From a virus: DNA of 49,443 nucleotides. The stretch lies in the IMG/VR virus record IMGVR_UViG_3300020473_000044, positions 1-49,443 of that record. One strand, 5' to 3'. The notes below the pieces were generated by a model. The model did no database searches. It saw only the letters and a program-made list of their open reading frames with translations, and was not told the DNA's origin. The translations under genes were made by a program, and so were the position numbers. Of the stretch, positions 33,920 through 43,000 are shown piece after piece. Numbering within the stretch: position 1 is the stretch's first letter; each line of letters begins with the position of its first letter.

Positions 33920-35797
33920 TTACAGCCTCCTCACAGGAATCTTTGTCTTCTCTACAGTGTCCTGAAGTATACACGCCCTATCGAAGGGCATGGTGCCCTC
34001 ATCCAAGCATTTCAGGGCGTTAACGCAGGTCACGCAGTTAGGCCTAGTGGACATCATACTGCTGACATCCACCTTGCTGTTTAGTAGCTCCATAGTGCTG
34101 TGAGCAATAGAGCCGTTAACCACCACGGCCTGCACTAGCAGCTTCCCGAACCCCTTAGCGCGGATGCCGTAGTTCCGGTCCAGGGACTGTAGCCAATGAT
34201 CCAGGCTCCAGCTTACCTCGCCATATATCATCACCGGGGCCTTGAACGTCACCCCGATGCCCATAGATATCTGAGCCACTATCACAGCGGGGCCCTCTAT
34301 GGAGTTGAACTTAGCCTCTACTTCACTGTGCGACTCAGTAGTAGAGTCATAGCGCAGTACCTCGCAGTCCAGAAGTTTAGTTAGATCTGCAGAGACCTGC
34401 TCCATGAAGTACTGATGTTTACCCCAAAGTATGACCTTCTTCCCGTTATTGACATGCTCTTCTACTAATCCCTTAACGGTATCCATGACGGGGGACCCAG
34501 GTACTGGTAGCACGTCTCTGCCGGGATCCTGCTGCTCGACCTGACAGGCAGTGGTGTACGGGGATATATTCTCCCTGACGCAGGATACTAGATGTGGGCA
34601 GTCCTCACAGATGTTGGGGTCCTTGCGGGATAGGTACACGAACCCACTGGACATCTGAGCCAGCCGTCCCATAGCCGTGATCGTATTTTCAGGGGAGGGC
34701 ACTACCTTACCAGATAGGGTAATAGGATCATGGGAGGCTACCGTGTTGTATAGCCTCTTTAGGGATGCTCCTGCATTCACTGGCACTACCTGTATAGTCC
34801 TCTCCGGGAGGTCTAAGCACTCTTCTGCAGTACGCCGCATACTACATAAGGAGACGAGGTCGTTAAGTATCCCCACGTTCTTAAAGCCAGTCACTATATT
34901 GGAGTTGTAGGGGCTGGTTATTACGTGCCTACCTCTGAACTTCCAGAAGTTGGGCACCAGGAAGTTACCGAGCAGCTTTAGTTGCGCCCACAGGTGTAGC
35001 GGGCTACCTAGAGACGGGGTTCCCGTTAGTATTAGTCTCCGAGTAACCCTAGGAGCATGGCCCTCTACTAGCTTCAGCACAGCGTCTGTTTTCTTAGATC
35101 TAGGATTACGCATACTGTGTGACTCGTCAGCGATGACGCACGTAAACGGTATAGTAGAGAGCAGCTCTGAGGCCACCCTACAGGTGTCGTAGGTTACCAC
35201 CACGCCAGCTAGTTTGCCGTCAGGGTTCTCTAGTATCTTAGCTAGCCTCTTTTCTCTCTGCTTTGGGGAAGTAGCTACCAGAGGCTCCAGTCTAAGATCC
35301 CCGCCACTATGAAACTCCATCTCTCTCTTCCAGGTGAACTGATTCACCTTTAGAGCAATGATGAAGGACATAAAATTAGGATCTTTAGCCCGGCAGTATT
35401 GTATTAGGTCGCAGCCGATCTTAGTCTTACCGAGCCCTGGATCAAGAAACAGAGCTACTCTAGGGCTGTGTATAGCCAGAGATAGTGCCTCAATCTGGTG
35501 GTCGTAGGGCTTCACTTTTGGACTGAAGCCATCTAGGCTGTGATTGCTCACAGCGTCGTTGACAGATTGTAGATTAGTTATTGCGGACTTTGCTCCTTCT
35601 TCCCAGGCCATTTCCGGGGCTAGGTTATCCACATCCTCCTTGACAACCAGCCCGTACGGGTACATAGCTGGAAGCAGCCATAGTCCTGCTCTAGAGTTCC
35701 ATGTAGCACCAAAAACCTTGTCTATTCTAAGGCCTCCTAAATCTGCAGGTGCAACTAGGAACACGGGATTCCCCCCGTTAGATGAATATCTAATCAT
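33920..35797 (-). CDS. SNF2-like superfamily 2 helicase with two Cys-rich inserts
   Basis: A 625-aa protein with SF2 motifs: motif I FLDPGLGKT (117-125), motif II IADESHSMRN (near 224), motif III LILTGTPSLG, and a C-terminal RecA-like domain with VILWGKHQ, IVAQISMGIGVTFK (motif V) and QSLDRNYGIRAKG (motif VI-like). The DESH form and motif III are those of SNF2/Rad54-type translocases, common in phage replication modules. Two Cys groups with identical spacing C-x2-C-x5-C-x11-C occur near residues 396 and 583, an apparent duplicated metal site. AGGAGG precedes the ATG. It heads a leftward operon whose promoter-like element is in the spacer before the portal gene. Confidence 0.88.
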   Translation of the reverse strand: MIRYSSNGGNPVFLVAPADLGGLRIDKVFGATWNSRAGLWLLPAMYPYGLVVKEDVDNLAPEMAWEEGAKSAITNLQSVNDAVSNHSLDGFSPKVKPYDHQIEALSLAIHSPRVALFLDPGLGKTKIGCDLIQYCRAKDPNFMSFIIALKVNQFTWKREMEFHSGGDLRLEPLVATSPKQREKRLAKILENPDGKLAGVVVTYDTCRVASELLSTIPFTCVIADESHSMRNPRSKKTDAVLKLVEGHAPRVTRRLILTGTPSLGSPLHLWAQLKLLGNFLVPNFWKFRGRHVITSPYNSNIVTGFKNVGILNDLVSLCSMRRTAEECLDLPERTIQVVPVNAGASLKRLYNTVASHDPITLSGKVVPSPENTITAMGRLAQMSSGFVYLSRKDPNICEDCPHLVSCVRENISPYTTACQVEQQDPGRDVLPVPGSPVMDTVKGLVEEHVNNGKKVILWGKHQYFMEQVSADLTKLLDCEVLRYDSTTESHSEVEAKFNSIEGPAVIVAQISMGIGVTFKAPVMIYGEVSWSLDHWLQSLDRNYGIRAKGFGKLLVQAVVVNGSIAHSTMELLNSKVDVSSMMSTRPNCVTCVNALKCLDEGTMPFDRACILQDTVEKTKIPVRRL

Positions 35798-35820
35798 CTT
35801 TGCCTCCTAGATGGATTAGG

Positions 35821-35836
35821 ACGTATACTTATAACA
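35821..35836. promoter_or_regulatory. 16-base promoter-like element between helicase and portal genes
   Basis: ACGTATACTTATAACA, identical to 40051-40066. On the minus strand it reads TGTTATAAGTATACGT, an extended -10-like box placed about 25-40 bases before the helicase start. On the plus strand TATACT/TATAAC could serve the portal gene. No CACGCAAA block is found at -35 here. The two intact copies both lie in divergent spacers. Confidence 0.6.
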
Positions 35837-35863
35837 CAAAAAACAGTAAAATAGGGTCCCGCG

Positions 35864-37588
35864 ATGCACGGTAATCACTCGAATCCAATAGGTACTGACG
35901 GGGCGCACATCGGGGCCTATCCTGACCCCATGAGGCTATGGGCTCACTCGTTTAGCCCCAGAAGCTTGAAACAGCTTTTTCGCTGGACAGAGTACCTATA
36001 CTACAACTCTGCTCAGATCTACGCTGGCGTTAAGAAGTTTGCCGAGTACCCGATCACAGAGGTGAACTATCTCAGTGATAGCGACAAGCTAACTGCAGCT
36101 TACAGGCGCCTGTTAGAGGATATACTAGGCGTGAAGAGGGCTCTCATACGTAGTTCCCTCGATCTACAGGTATACGGCAACGCTTTTTGCTCTATGCACT
36201 TCCCATTCAAGAGGTACCTGAAGTGTGGCTCCTGCAGCTACGAAGCAGACATTCACTCTTTGGATTTTAAGTACAAGCCCGATAGCGCCACCTTCTCTAT
36301 GGCCTGCCCAGAGTGTGAGCACTCGGGTAAAGTGGAGGTAAAGGACAAGCTCATCCTGGAGCCCGAGAAGATAAACATAGTTAGGTGGGACCCCAAGCTA
36401 GTAGACATTACACACAACCCAGTGACCGGAGAGAGTGAGTACTATCTTACCATAGCGTCGGATGTTAAGAGCAAGATCTTCAACGGGGATAAGCACTTAA
36501 TTTCTACTATGCCGATGTCCATGCTTAGGACAATAGCCGAAGACCAGCTATTCAAGTTTAATCGTGGTGAGATCTTCCACATGAAGGCGGACTCCCCTGC
36601 AGGGGTAGATAGTGGCTGGGGGTACCCTCCGCTAACGTCTACGATACACCTCTTCTACCACGCCTCGGTACTACGTAAGGCTAACGAGTCTATAGCTCTC
36701 GAACGTATTATCCCGATGAGGGTTATGCATCCCCAGCCTGTATCCGGTAACGCCGATCCGATCCTCACCCTGTCTATGTCTAAGTTTATGGCTGAGGTTG
36801 AGGACAACATTAAGAAGTGGAGGCGGGACCCGAATCATATCATGATGGCTCCAGTGGCCGTAGGAGTCTCTCAGGTGGGTGGAGAAGGCCGCGCCCTCAT
36901 GGTAGACGCAGAGATAAACCGAGCTGAAGACAACATCATAGCCGCCATGGGGTTCCCTAAAGAGTTTATCTACGGTGGCCTTAGCTTTACTGGGTCCAGT
37001 GTTACTCTACGCATGCTGGAGAATCAGCTAGAGAGTAGCACCTTCCAGCTAAACCAGTTGTTACACTGGATCACTAGTAAGTGCGGTAAGTTCCTAGGGT
37101 GGAACACCATCAAGACTGAGCTTGGAGACTTCCGTATGCTGGATGACATGGCTCAGAAGCAGATGGCCATGAACCTCTTCCAAAGTGGCATTGTCTCCAA
37201 GACGACCCTTGCTGATTACCACGGCATAGACCTCGATGAAGAGCGTCAGAAGCTTAAGAACGAGACCCTCACGGATACTAGGTCTCGGAAAGAGCTAGAG
37301 ATGGATATGGCTGAGCTAGAGAAGGACCTCAGTCAGCAAGCTCGACAGATGGCAGCCCAGCAGGGTGGTATGGGCCTAACCTACGACCAGCAAGCTGTAA
37401 TCGGAGAGGCAGACAACATCGCTATGCAGCTCATGCAAATGGATCAGGGTACTCGTAAGTCTCAGCTGTCTAGCTTGCAGGCGGAAGACTATGTTATGTA
37501 CAGCGTAGTGATTCAGAGGCTTGAGCAGCTACAGCTGGACCAAAAGAATATGGCTGTGCAACAGATGCAGCAAGGGGGTATGATGTGA
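35864..37588 (+). CDS. Portal protein
   Basis: A 574-aa protein with portal-like organisation: an N-terminal helix-strand part (residues 25-110), a wing with VGVSQVGGEGRALM (near 340), then the long helix with PKEFIYGGLSFTGSSVTLRMLENQ (365-390 in pieces), a signature of several portal families, and a Gln/Met-rich C-terminal helix. Residues 121-151 hold a zinc ribbon C121-x2-C124-x23-C148-x2-C151 (CGSC and CPEC), inserted in the wing region. It should form the dodecameric DNA gate bound by terminase. terL is 13 kb away on the same strand, with replication genes between, an unusual separation. No strong ribosome site is visible (only CCCGCG before ATG). Confidence 0.85.
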   Translation: MHGNHSNPIGTDGAHIGAYPDPMRLWAHSFSPRSLKQLFRWTEYLYYNSAQIYAGVKKFAEYPITEVNYLSDSDKLTAAYRRLLEDILGVKRALIRSSLDLQVYGNAFCSMHFPFKRYLKCGSCSYEADIHSLDFKYKPDSATFSMACPECEHSGKVEVKDKLILEPEKINIVRWDPKLVDITHNPVTGESEYYLTIASDVKSKIFNGDKHLISTMPMSMLRTIAEDQLFKFNRGEIFHMKADSPAGVDSGWGYPPLTSTIHLFYHASVLRKANESIALERIIPMRVMHPQPVSGNADPILTLSMSKFMAEVEDNIKKWRRDPNHIMMAPVAVGVSQVGGEGRALMVDAEINRAEDNIIAAMGFPKEFIYGGLSFTGSSVTLRMLENQLESSTFQLNQLLHWITSKCGKFLGWNTIKTELGDFRMLDDMAQKQMAMNLFQSGIVSKTTLADYHGIDLDEERQKLKNETLTDTRSRKELEMDMAELEKDLSQQARQMAAQQGGMGLTYDQQAVIGEADNIAMQLMQMDQGTRKSQLSSLQAEDYVMYSVVIQRLEQLQLDQKNMAVQQMQQGGMM

Positions 37589-37953
37589 ATCAGGATGCCA
37601 AACCGGGCTCTGACTACATAACTACTATGTCCCAGATGGCGGGCAATCGTCCGCTGGGCGTTCCAGACCCCTTCCCCTTCATTCCTGACCCTCCCCCAGG
37701 TTTTGATGCGGAGAGTAACCCTATCCGGACAGAGGGCTCAAATCCCCAGGAAGGTAAGCCTAAAAAAGTCGTCAATGACTTCATCCCAAATGCTAGGGTA
37801 TTTGTTATCGGGGAAGATGGCAATCCCGAGTACGATCACATACTCAGACAAGGTGCATCCGGGCAGCTTATCATAGGTAAAAAAGAAGTTGCAGACATGA
37901 GGGGCTCCGGTAGCTTCAAGGTATATCTGGAGTGGTTGGTGCCTGTTAAGTAG
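37585..37953 (+). CDS. Small protein after portal
   Basis: A 122-aa protein starting with GTG in a GTGA overlap with portal. The first 60 residues are Pro-rich and extended (PDPFPFIPDPPPGF), the last 50 are strand-rich (ARVFVIGEDGNPEYDHIL, then GQLIIGKKEV). It could be a head-completion or decoration protein; this is guessed from position. Confidence 0.6.
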   Translation: MNQDAKPGSDYITTMSQMAGNRPLGVPDPFPFIPDPPPGFDAESNPIRTEGSNPQEGKPKKVVNDFIPNARVFVIGEDGNPEYDHILRQGASGQLIIGKKEVADMRGSGSFKVYLEWLVPVK

Positions 37954-38008
37954 ACACTATAGATAAAGTAACTATGCTTGGGGCGGCTGCAACAATAAGG
38001 AGGCCCCA

Positions 38009-38188
38009 ATGCGCAGAGTAGTTACCTTGATTATGGCTTGTATCCTACCAGGATCCTGTGAGTTACAGAGTGAAGACCTGCCTAGGTTAGAGGATCCTAC
38101 TCTCACCCACAGGCACATTGTCTTAGATGGTGTGCCCGTACACGTCTTAGACTTCGGTACGCCTATAGTAGTTAAGTCTGATAGCTAA
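38009..38188 (+). CDS. Small putative lipoprotein (59 aa)
   Basis: Found by reading the gap after the portal-linked genes. AAGGAGG lies seven bases before the ATG, the best ribosome site nearby. The protein starts with MRRVVTLIMACILPGSC: positive, hydrophobic, then Cys at 17 with Gly-Ser before it, a lipobox-like end (Ser at -1 is allowed; Pro at -3 is unusual). The remainder is 42 residues, polar then strand-like (HIVLDGVPVHVLDFG). A small outer-membrane lipoprotein, as in lysis (spanin) or superinfection exclusion, is conceivable; there is no direct evidence. A large hairpin region follows. Confidence 0.6.
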   Translation: MRRVVTLIMACILPGSCELQSEDLPRLEDPTLTHRHIVLDGVPVHVLDFGTPIVVKSDS

Positions 38189-38190
38189 AG

Positions 38191-38240
38191 AAAAGCGGCC
38201 AGTCTGCCATTAGATGTCAGCACCTAGTGCTGACCGCTTT
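38191..38240 (+). terminator. Nested hairpin, likely terminator
   Basis: Outer arms AAAGCGG (38192-38198) and CCGCTTT (38234-38240); within them a perfect 8-bp stem GTCAGCAC-CTA-GTGCTGAC (38216-38234) shares its right arm and so competes. Three bases after the lipoprotein stop. The T run is only three long, so it may act as a weak or two-way terminator between convergent units (the leftward 121-aa gene ends at 38286). Confidence 0.5.
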
Positions 38241-38285
38241 CCTTACCTTAGTTGAAAGGGTTCACGTCTGTATGTCCACAAGACA

Positions 38286-38651
38286 TCATCGTCCTCCTTT
38301 CTTTCGTCGGGTATAGCCCTCACGGTTGTGTGCCGCGAGAGCTTTAGCTATGAGGTGCTCTCCAATCCATCCGCCCTCCTGCGTGGTATCGATCACTCTA
38401 CCCTGAGGGGTTTGAGTCACGTCCCCACAGAGGGAGTCTGCACTGGGTGAGAACCTCTGCCCCCCTACCGTAACCCTACCCTGCTGGTCAACCTCTCGGT
38501 ATCCAGCTTGGTGGGTTCCTGCAGGTGAGTAGACTACTGTGTCCTTAGCGATCTTCATGAGCTGCATAGCAGCCCAGAAGCCCACCGCCAGACCCAGTAG
38601 TAGACTGAAAGAGATTAGGCCTTCTCCTGCAGTCTCCGCTCCGGAGTCCAA
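38286..38651 (-). CDS. Single-pass membrane protein
   Basis: A 121-aa protein with one membrane segment at residues 13-32 (ISFSLLLGLAVGFWAAMQLM) and a hydrophilic, basic end (TRRKKGGR). The start shown is TTG with a poor ribosome site. The frame is open further upstream to a stop near 38745, reading a sensible acidic-hydrophobic stretch (VPELLATVIYDPDEVV) without an ATG, GTG or TTG, so the true start or a non-standard one is unclear. It follows the 395-aa gene on the minus strand. Lysis or envelope role possible; unproven. Confidence 0.5.
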   Translation of the reverse strand: MDSGAETAGEGLISFSLLLGLAVGFWAAMQLMKIAKDTVVYSPAGTHQAGYREVDQQGRVTVGGQRFSPSADSLCGDVTQTPQGRVIDTTQEGGWIGEHLIAKALAAHNREGYTRRKKGGR

Positions 38652-38724
38652 GTCACCGTTACTAACGACTTCGTCAGGGTCGTAGATAACGGTGGCCAGG
38701 AGCTCTGGTACCCAGATCCGCTTA

Positions 38725-39912
38725 TTAGAGATCCGCAGCCCGCTCTAGCATTTTGTCAAACCAATGAGCTGCGTCATACACCGCAGCCTTCTTGGTCTTA
38801 GTGGGGGGCGCTACCCACCCCGGGATTCCCACCCCCGCTTTGCGTATCTGCGGTATCGATGAGGCCTCATCGAGGCTATCCGTGTGGGCGGAGAACTCGA
38901 GAGAGGCCTCTTGAGCCAGCTCGTGGTTTAGAAGCCCCCGGCAATCGCCCTTGAGAGCGCGTAGCATGGCGCTCTTACGATACGCCACCTTTTGGAAGCG
39001 GCCGTCCAGCTCCCTCAGCTTCGCGATGGCCGCATTCCGGCGGCCGCCCTTGGCGTGCTTGATAGTAGCCCAGGCTGCCGCCAGCTCCCTATTATTCCCC
39101 CGCATAGCCCTCAACACGTTTACCTGAGGGTCCTCCGCCAAGATGGCGGAGTTGGCTTTATCCGCCTCCTTCGCAGCCTTCCGTCTCTCTGCGTCCTCGA
39201 GAGTGAGCCACTCTCTCGCCGCCGCCACTTGCGCCCCGTACTCCCGGAGGATGGAGGCCAATCCCGCCATTTTGGCCTCCCGGTTCACCTCCATTAGGGC
39301 TGCCTGGATCTCAGCATCTACGGCTGATTGGAGGTCTGCCTCCGCCTTGGCCGCCTCCTCAGCCGCTGCCGCCTCGGCATTGGCTGCCTCCTCCGCTTCT
39401 CGCGCCTTCTTCTCCGCCCACGCCTTTCGGCGCTCTAGGGCTTCGAAGGCTTCCCGTACTGGGCCACCGACCAGCCGGGATATAACAGTAGCATCCTCGC
39501 CCAGCAGCTGCTGTAGCGAGGCGATAGTGCGTAGTGGACCCCGGGAGGTCTTGACCGGCCCCAATTCCCGGTTGGGTAGGATCTCCACTAACCCTCTCCA
39601 GGACATCAGCGCCTCGCGGTGAGTAGCAGTAAGCTCGGCATTGCCGAGGAAGGAGATTACAGTGGAGCGAGCCCAATCGCCTAGCTCCACCACGTCCATA
39701 GTAAGCGGGGCACGCCACCTAAGCCCCGCCGGCCTGCCGCTTTCGCCCACAGGTGACATAATCTCCCCCACTTTCTGTTTCACCTCCAGCGCATCCTTCC
39801 CATGCGCTGCATAAACTTGCTCCAATGCGGCCTGGAGCTGCGCCCGGGTTGGACGCTTAGTAGTAGTAGTACGCTCGGATCCTGAGCGCTTAGTCTTACG
39901 TGAGTCAGCCAT
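38725..39912 (-). CDS. Ala-rich coiled-coil protein, GC-rich gene
   Basis: A 395-aa protein with AGGAAGGAG before its ATG. The N-terminus is basic and Thr-rich (residues 1-25), residues 155-260 are a long Ala/Glu/Lys coiled coil (EEAANAEAAAAEEAAKAEAD), and the C-terminus is mixed. The gene is visibly more GC-rich than its neighbours, with GCC, GGC and CTC codons where adjacent genes use CTA, GTA and AGG, suggesting separate origin or a protein-imposed bias. Scaffolding, filament or DNA-binding roles are possible. No family recognised. Confidence 0.6.
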   Translation of the reverse strand: MADSRKTKRSGSERTTTTKRPTRAQLQAALEQVYAAHGKDALEVKQKVGEIMSPVGESGRPAGLRWRAPLTMDVVELGDWARSTVISFLGNAELTATHREALMSWRGLVEILPNRELGPVKTSRGPLRTIASLQQLLGEDATVISRLVGGPVREAFEALERRKAWAEKKAREAEEAANAEAAAAEEAAKAEADLQSAVDAEIQAALMEVNREAKMAGLASILREYGAQVAAAREWLTLEDAERRKAAKEADKANSAILAEDPQVNVLRAMRGNNRELAAAWATIKHAKGGRRNAAIAKLRELDGRFQKVAYRKSAMLRALKGDCRGLLNHELAQEASLEFSAHTDSLDEASSIPQIRKAGVGIPGWVAPPTKTKKAAVYDAAHWFDKMLERAADL

Positions 39913-39948
39913 GCTGATCTCCTTCCTCTGGCTATGCCAGTGGAGTAT

Positions 39949-40027
39949 GGGGGCCGCTTATTAGTAGATAGGAGAAGCAGCCCCCTAGGTTAAGTCTCAT
40001 CACCCCCTCGGCCCTCGCGAGGGGCCG
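39949..40027. promoter_or_regulatory. Two strong hairpins in spacer before RNA polymerase gene
   Basis: First: GGGGGC-C-GCTT (39949-39959) pairs with AAGC-A-GCCCCC (39975-39985). Second: CGGCCC-TCGCGAG-GGGCCG (40009-40027). Both lie between the 395-aa gene start and the promoter-like element at 40051-40089, in what would be the leader of a leftward transcript. They may insulate the two divergent units or structure the leader. Confidence 0.45.
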
Positions 40028-40050
40028 GGGTTAGGTGCAGGGGTGTGAGA

Positions 40051-40089
40051 ACGTATACTTATAACAACTAAAACGGTTATTTTTGCGTG
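40051..40089 (-). promoter_or_regulatory. Promoter-like element before RNA polymerase fusion gene
   Basis: Minus strand CACGCAAA (40089-40082), 14 bases, TTGTTATAAG (40067-40058), running on to TATACGT. The block matches the elements at 23362-23392 and 33586-33616 (one base longer spacing), and its -10 half is identical to 35821-35836. Leftward use would serve the 395-aa gene; the plus-strand TATACT/TATAAC could also start the polymerase gene 34-40 bases downstream. Confidence 0.6.
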
Positions 40090-40099
40090 AGGGCTACGC

Positions 40100-43000
40100 A
40101 TGTCCGACAACAAAAGAGTTATGCCTATATTTCAGAGCCCGTATGTTAGGACGTCTAGGATACGTGAGAAGGCCATTGAGGGAGTTAGAGACCTGTTCCC
40201 CATAATAGGTACCCACTACGATATCCATGCAACCAACCTACATATGGACCCCCATAAAAGGTCTACATACTCTGAGCAAAAAAGAGCAATGTATAAGGGA
40301 GGGTCTATATACGACCCTATAAAAGCAACGATAGAGATACGGGATAAGTCCGGTAAAGTAGTCTCAAAAAAGAATAAACATACTGTGATGCATGTGCCTA
40401 CGGTTACTGGGCGCGGAACCATGGTAGTAAATGGCAACGAGTATGCAATGAAGCACCAGCTCCGTACTCTGCCGGGAGTGTACACCCGACGTAGGGGCAA
40501 TGATGAAATGGAGGCCAGCTTTAACTTATCTAAGGGGGCTAACTTCCGAGTATCTATGGATACCCGTAAGGGGCACCTTCAGATGGAGTATGGTACGGCA
40601 AAAATACCTATGTACCCCGTGCTGCGTAAGCTGGGTCTAGAGCATAACGATATATCTAAGTACTGGGGTAAGGGGCTAGCAGACCGCAATAGGGACTCCT
40701 ACGAAAAGAAGAGCGCCTCGGCGGTAGGTAAGCTCTACGAGAGGATCATCCCCCCATCTAAGAGGGTGCACAAGGGTACTAACGACAAAGTAAATGCCAT
40801 CAAAGACTACTTCGAGAATAATACCGAGTTATCCGAGGAGACTACTGCTCGAACTCTGGGTAAGTCGTTTAATAGGGTCACCCCGGAGTCCTTGCTGGCT
40901 GCTAGCCGTAAGCTAGTACGGGTTTACAATGAGGAAGAGGAAGAGGACGATCGAGACAGCCTAGAGTTTCAGAAGGTTTTGGCTCCCGAGGACCTAATCA
41001 AAGAGAGGCTGAGAAGCCGGGCTAGAGAGATTCAATTTAAGCTGCGTAATAAGCTGGACCTCGCTCAGGATGTTAGGGTGGGTAAGGTAATGCCTACCGC
41101 TACCACTGCCGCTGAGCTGAAGAAGTACATAGCTAGCTCCCAGCTAGCAGTGCTTCCCTCCCAGATAAATCCTATCGAGCAGGTGGATAGTCAAATGGCT
41201 GTTACTCGCCTAGGGGAGGGTGGTATCGCCAGTGAGCGGGCCATACCCGGGGGTGTCAGAAAGCTGCACCCTTCCACTCTAGGCGTTATAGACCCCTTTA
41301 GGACTCCAGAGTCCAGCCAGGTAGGCGTAGACGTTAGGTTTGCTTTGGGAGCCGGTAGGGACGCGAACGGCAGGATTTACTCCAAGCTCCGTAACCTTAA
41401 GACAGGTAAGATGGAGTACGTCCCTACTACTAAGATGCGTGACTTGACTATAGCATTTCCGGAGCAGGAGCTTAAAAAGGGTAATGTAGACGTCGTCGAT
41501 AAAGGCACGGTTTCCAAAGTAAAGGCAGGCAAAGCTCAGTACGCGGTGGACTCTGTTAAGGACATGTATACCGTAAACACCAATATGATACCCCTGATGG
41601 ATGGCTCCCAGGGCAACCGACTTATCATGGGCAGTAAGATGGTAGGACAGGCTCTACCTCTGGTTATGCGGGAGGAGCCTTTAGTACAGTCTGCAGTGGA
41701 TTCCAAAGAGTCTACTTCCATGGAAGAAGTAATCTCAGAGATGTCAGATATTCGTCTGTTCAAAGACAGGGGTACTGCCGAGGTTACTGAAGTAACTAAG
41801 GATGCGATCACTATAAAGCGGGATGGTAAGGTAGATAAAGTTAGCATAGCTAACAATCTACCTATGGCGTCTAAGACCTTCTTCCACCACAGCCCAGTAG
41901 TAAAGGTTGGAGACAAGCTGAAGCCGGGCGCTATACTGGCCAAGAGCAACTTCACACGTAATGGTAAGATGGCCTTGGGCAAAAATATGAATATCGCTTA
42001 CTTAGCGTATCATGGGCTAAACTCTAACGATGCTGTAGTCATCTCTAAGGGGGCCGCGGAGAAGCTGTCCTCCGTAAAGATGAGTAAGTATGTTATTGAA
42101 GAAGATAAAGAAACACGCGTAGACCATAATAAGCACTCTGCTAACTTCCCTAGAATCTTTAATAAAGACCAATATTCCAAGCTGAACAAGGGAGTAGTTC
42201 GTGTGGGGCAGAAGCTAAAGGCGGGGGACCCCATAGCTACGGTACTGAGGAAGAGGCCACCGTCTATTGAGAACCAGGTACTGGGTAAAATCCATAAGAG
42301 CCTACGTCAGGAGTTTAGTGATAACTCTGAGGTCTGGGACTCAGCCTCAGAGGGGGAGGTTGTAGCCGTAGAGAAAGAGGGTAAGCGTACTACAGTCATA
42401 GTTAAGTCCGTAGAAAAGATGAAGCTAGGGGATAAGGTCAGCAATCGCTACGGAGGCAAGGGTGTTGTCTCTAAGATAGTAGATGACGAAGATATGGTGC
42501 AGGATGAGTCGGGCAAGCCCATAGATATGCTTTGGTCTTCTTTGGGCGTAGTCAGCCGTATCAACCCCGCTCAAGTGGTTGAGACTGCTTTGGCTAAAGT
42601 AGCTCGTAAGAGAGGTAAAGCCTACAAGGTGGCTAGCTTTAAGAACCGAAACAACGTAGAGTTTGCCAGACAAGAGATGAAGAAGCACGGGGTCAAGGAC
42701 AAAGAGACAGTATACGACCCAATAACAGGGAAGAAGATACCCAATATCATGGTGGGACCTCAGTACACATATAAGCTGTTCAAGAGCACGGACACTAACT
42801 ACTCTGCCCGAGGCATCGACGGCAGCTATGACGTGAATGATCTACCCGCTAAGGGGGGCATCACGGGAGCTAAGGGCACGGGTATCATGGAGATTAATGC
42901 TCTCCTAGCCCATGATGCCCGGGATATCCTAAAAGAGAACGCCATTCTAAAGGGTACCCGCAATAGCGAGTACTGGAGGGCTATGCAGCTCGGCAGACCT

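Noticed and set aside
38248-38289. 13-codon leftward frame with a strong ribosome site (MMSCGHTDVNPFN)
   Set aside because: AAAGGAGGACG precedes it and it overlaps the 121-aa gene stop by ATGA, but it is too short to judge and the G/A-rich run is also the coding sequence for KKGGR.
38009-38651. Spanin pair for lysis (lipoprotein plus membrane protein)
   Set aside because: The two genes are convergent on opposite strands, and no endolysin or holin is recognised nearby, unlike ordinary Rz/Rz1 pairs.
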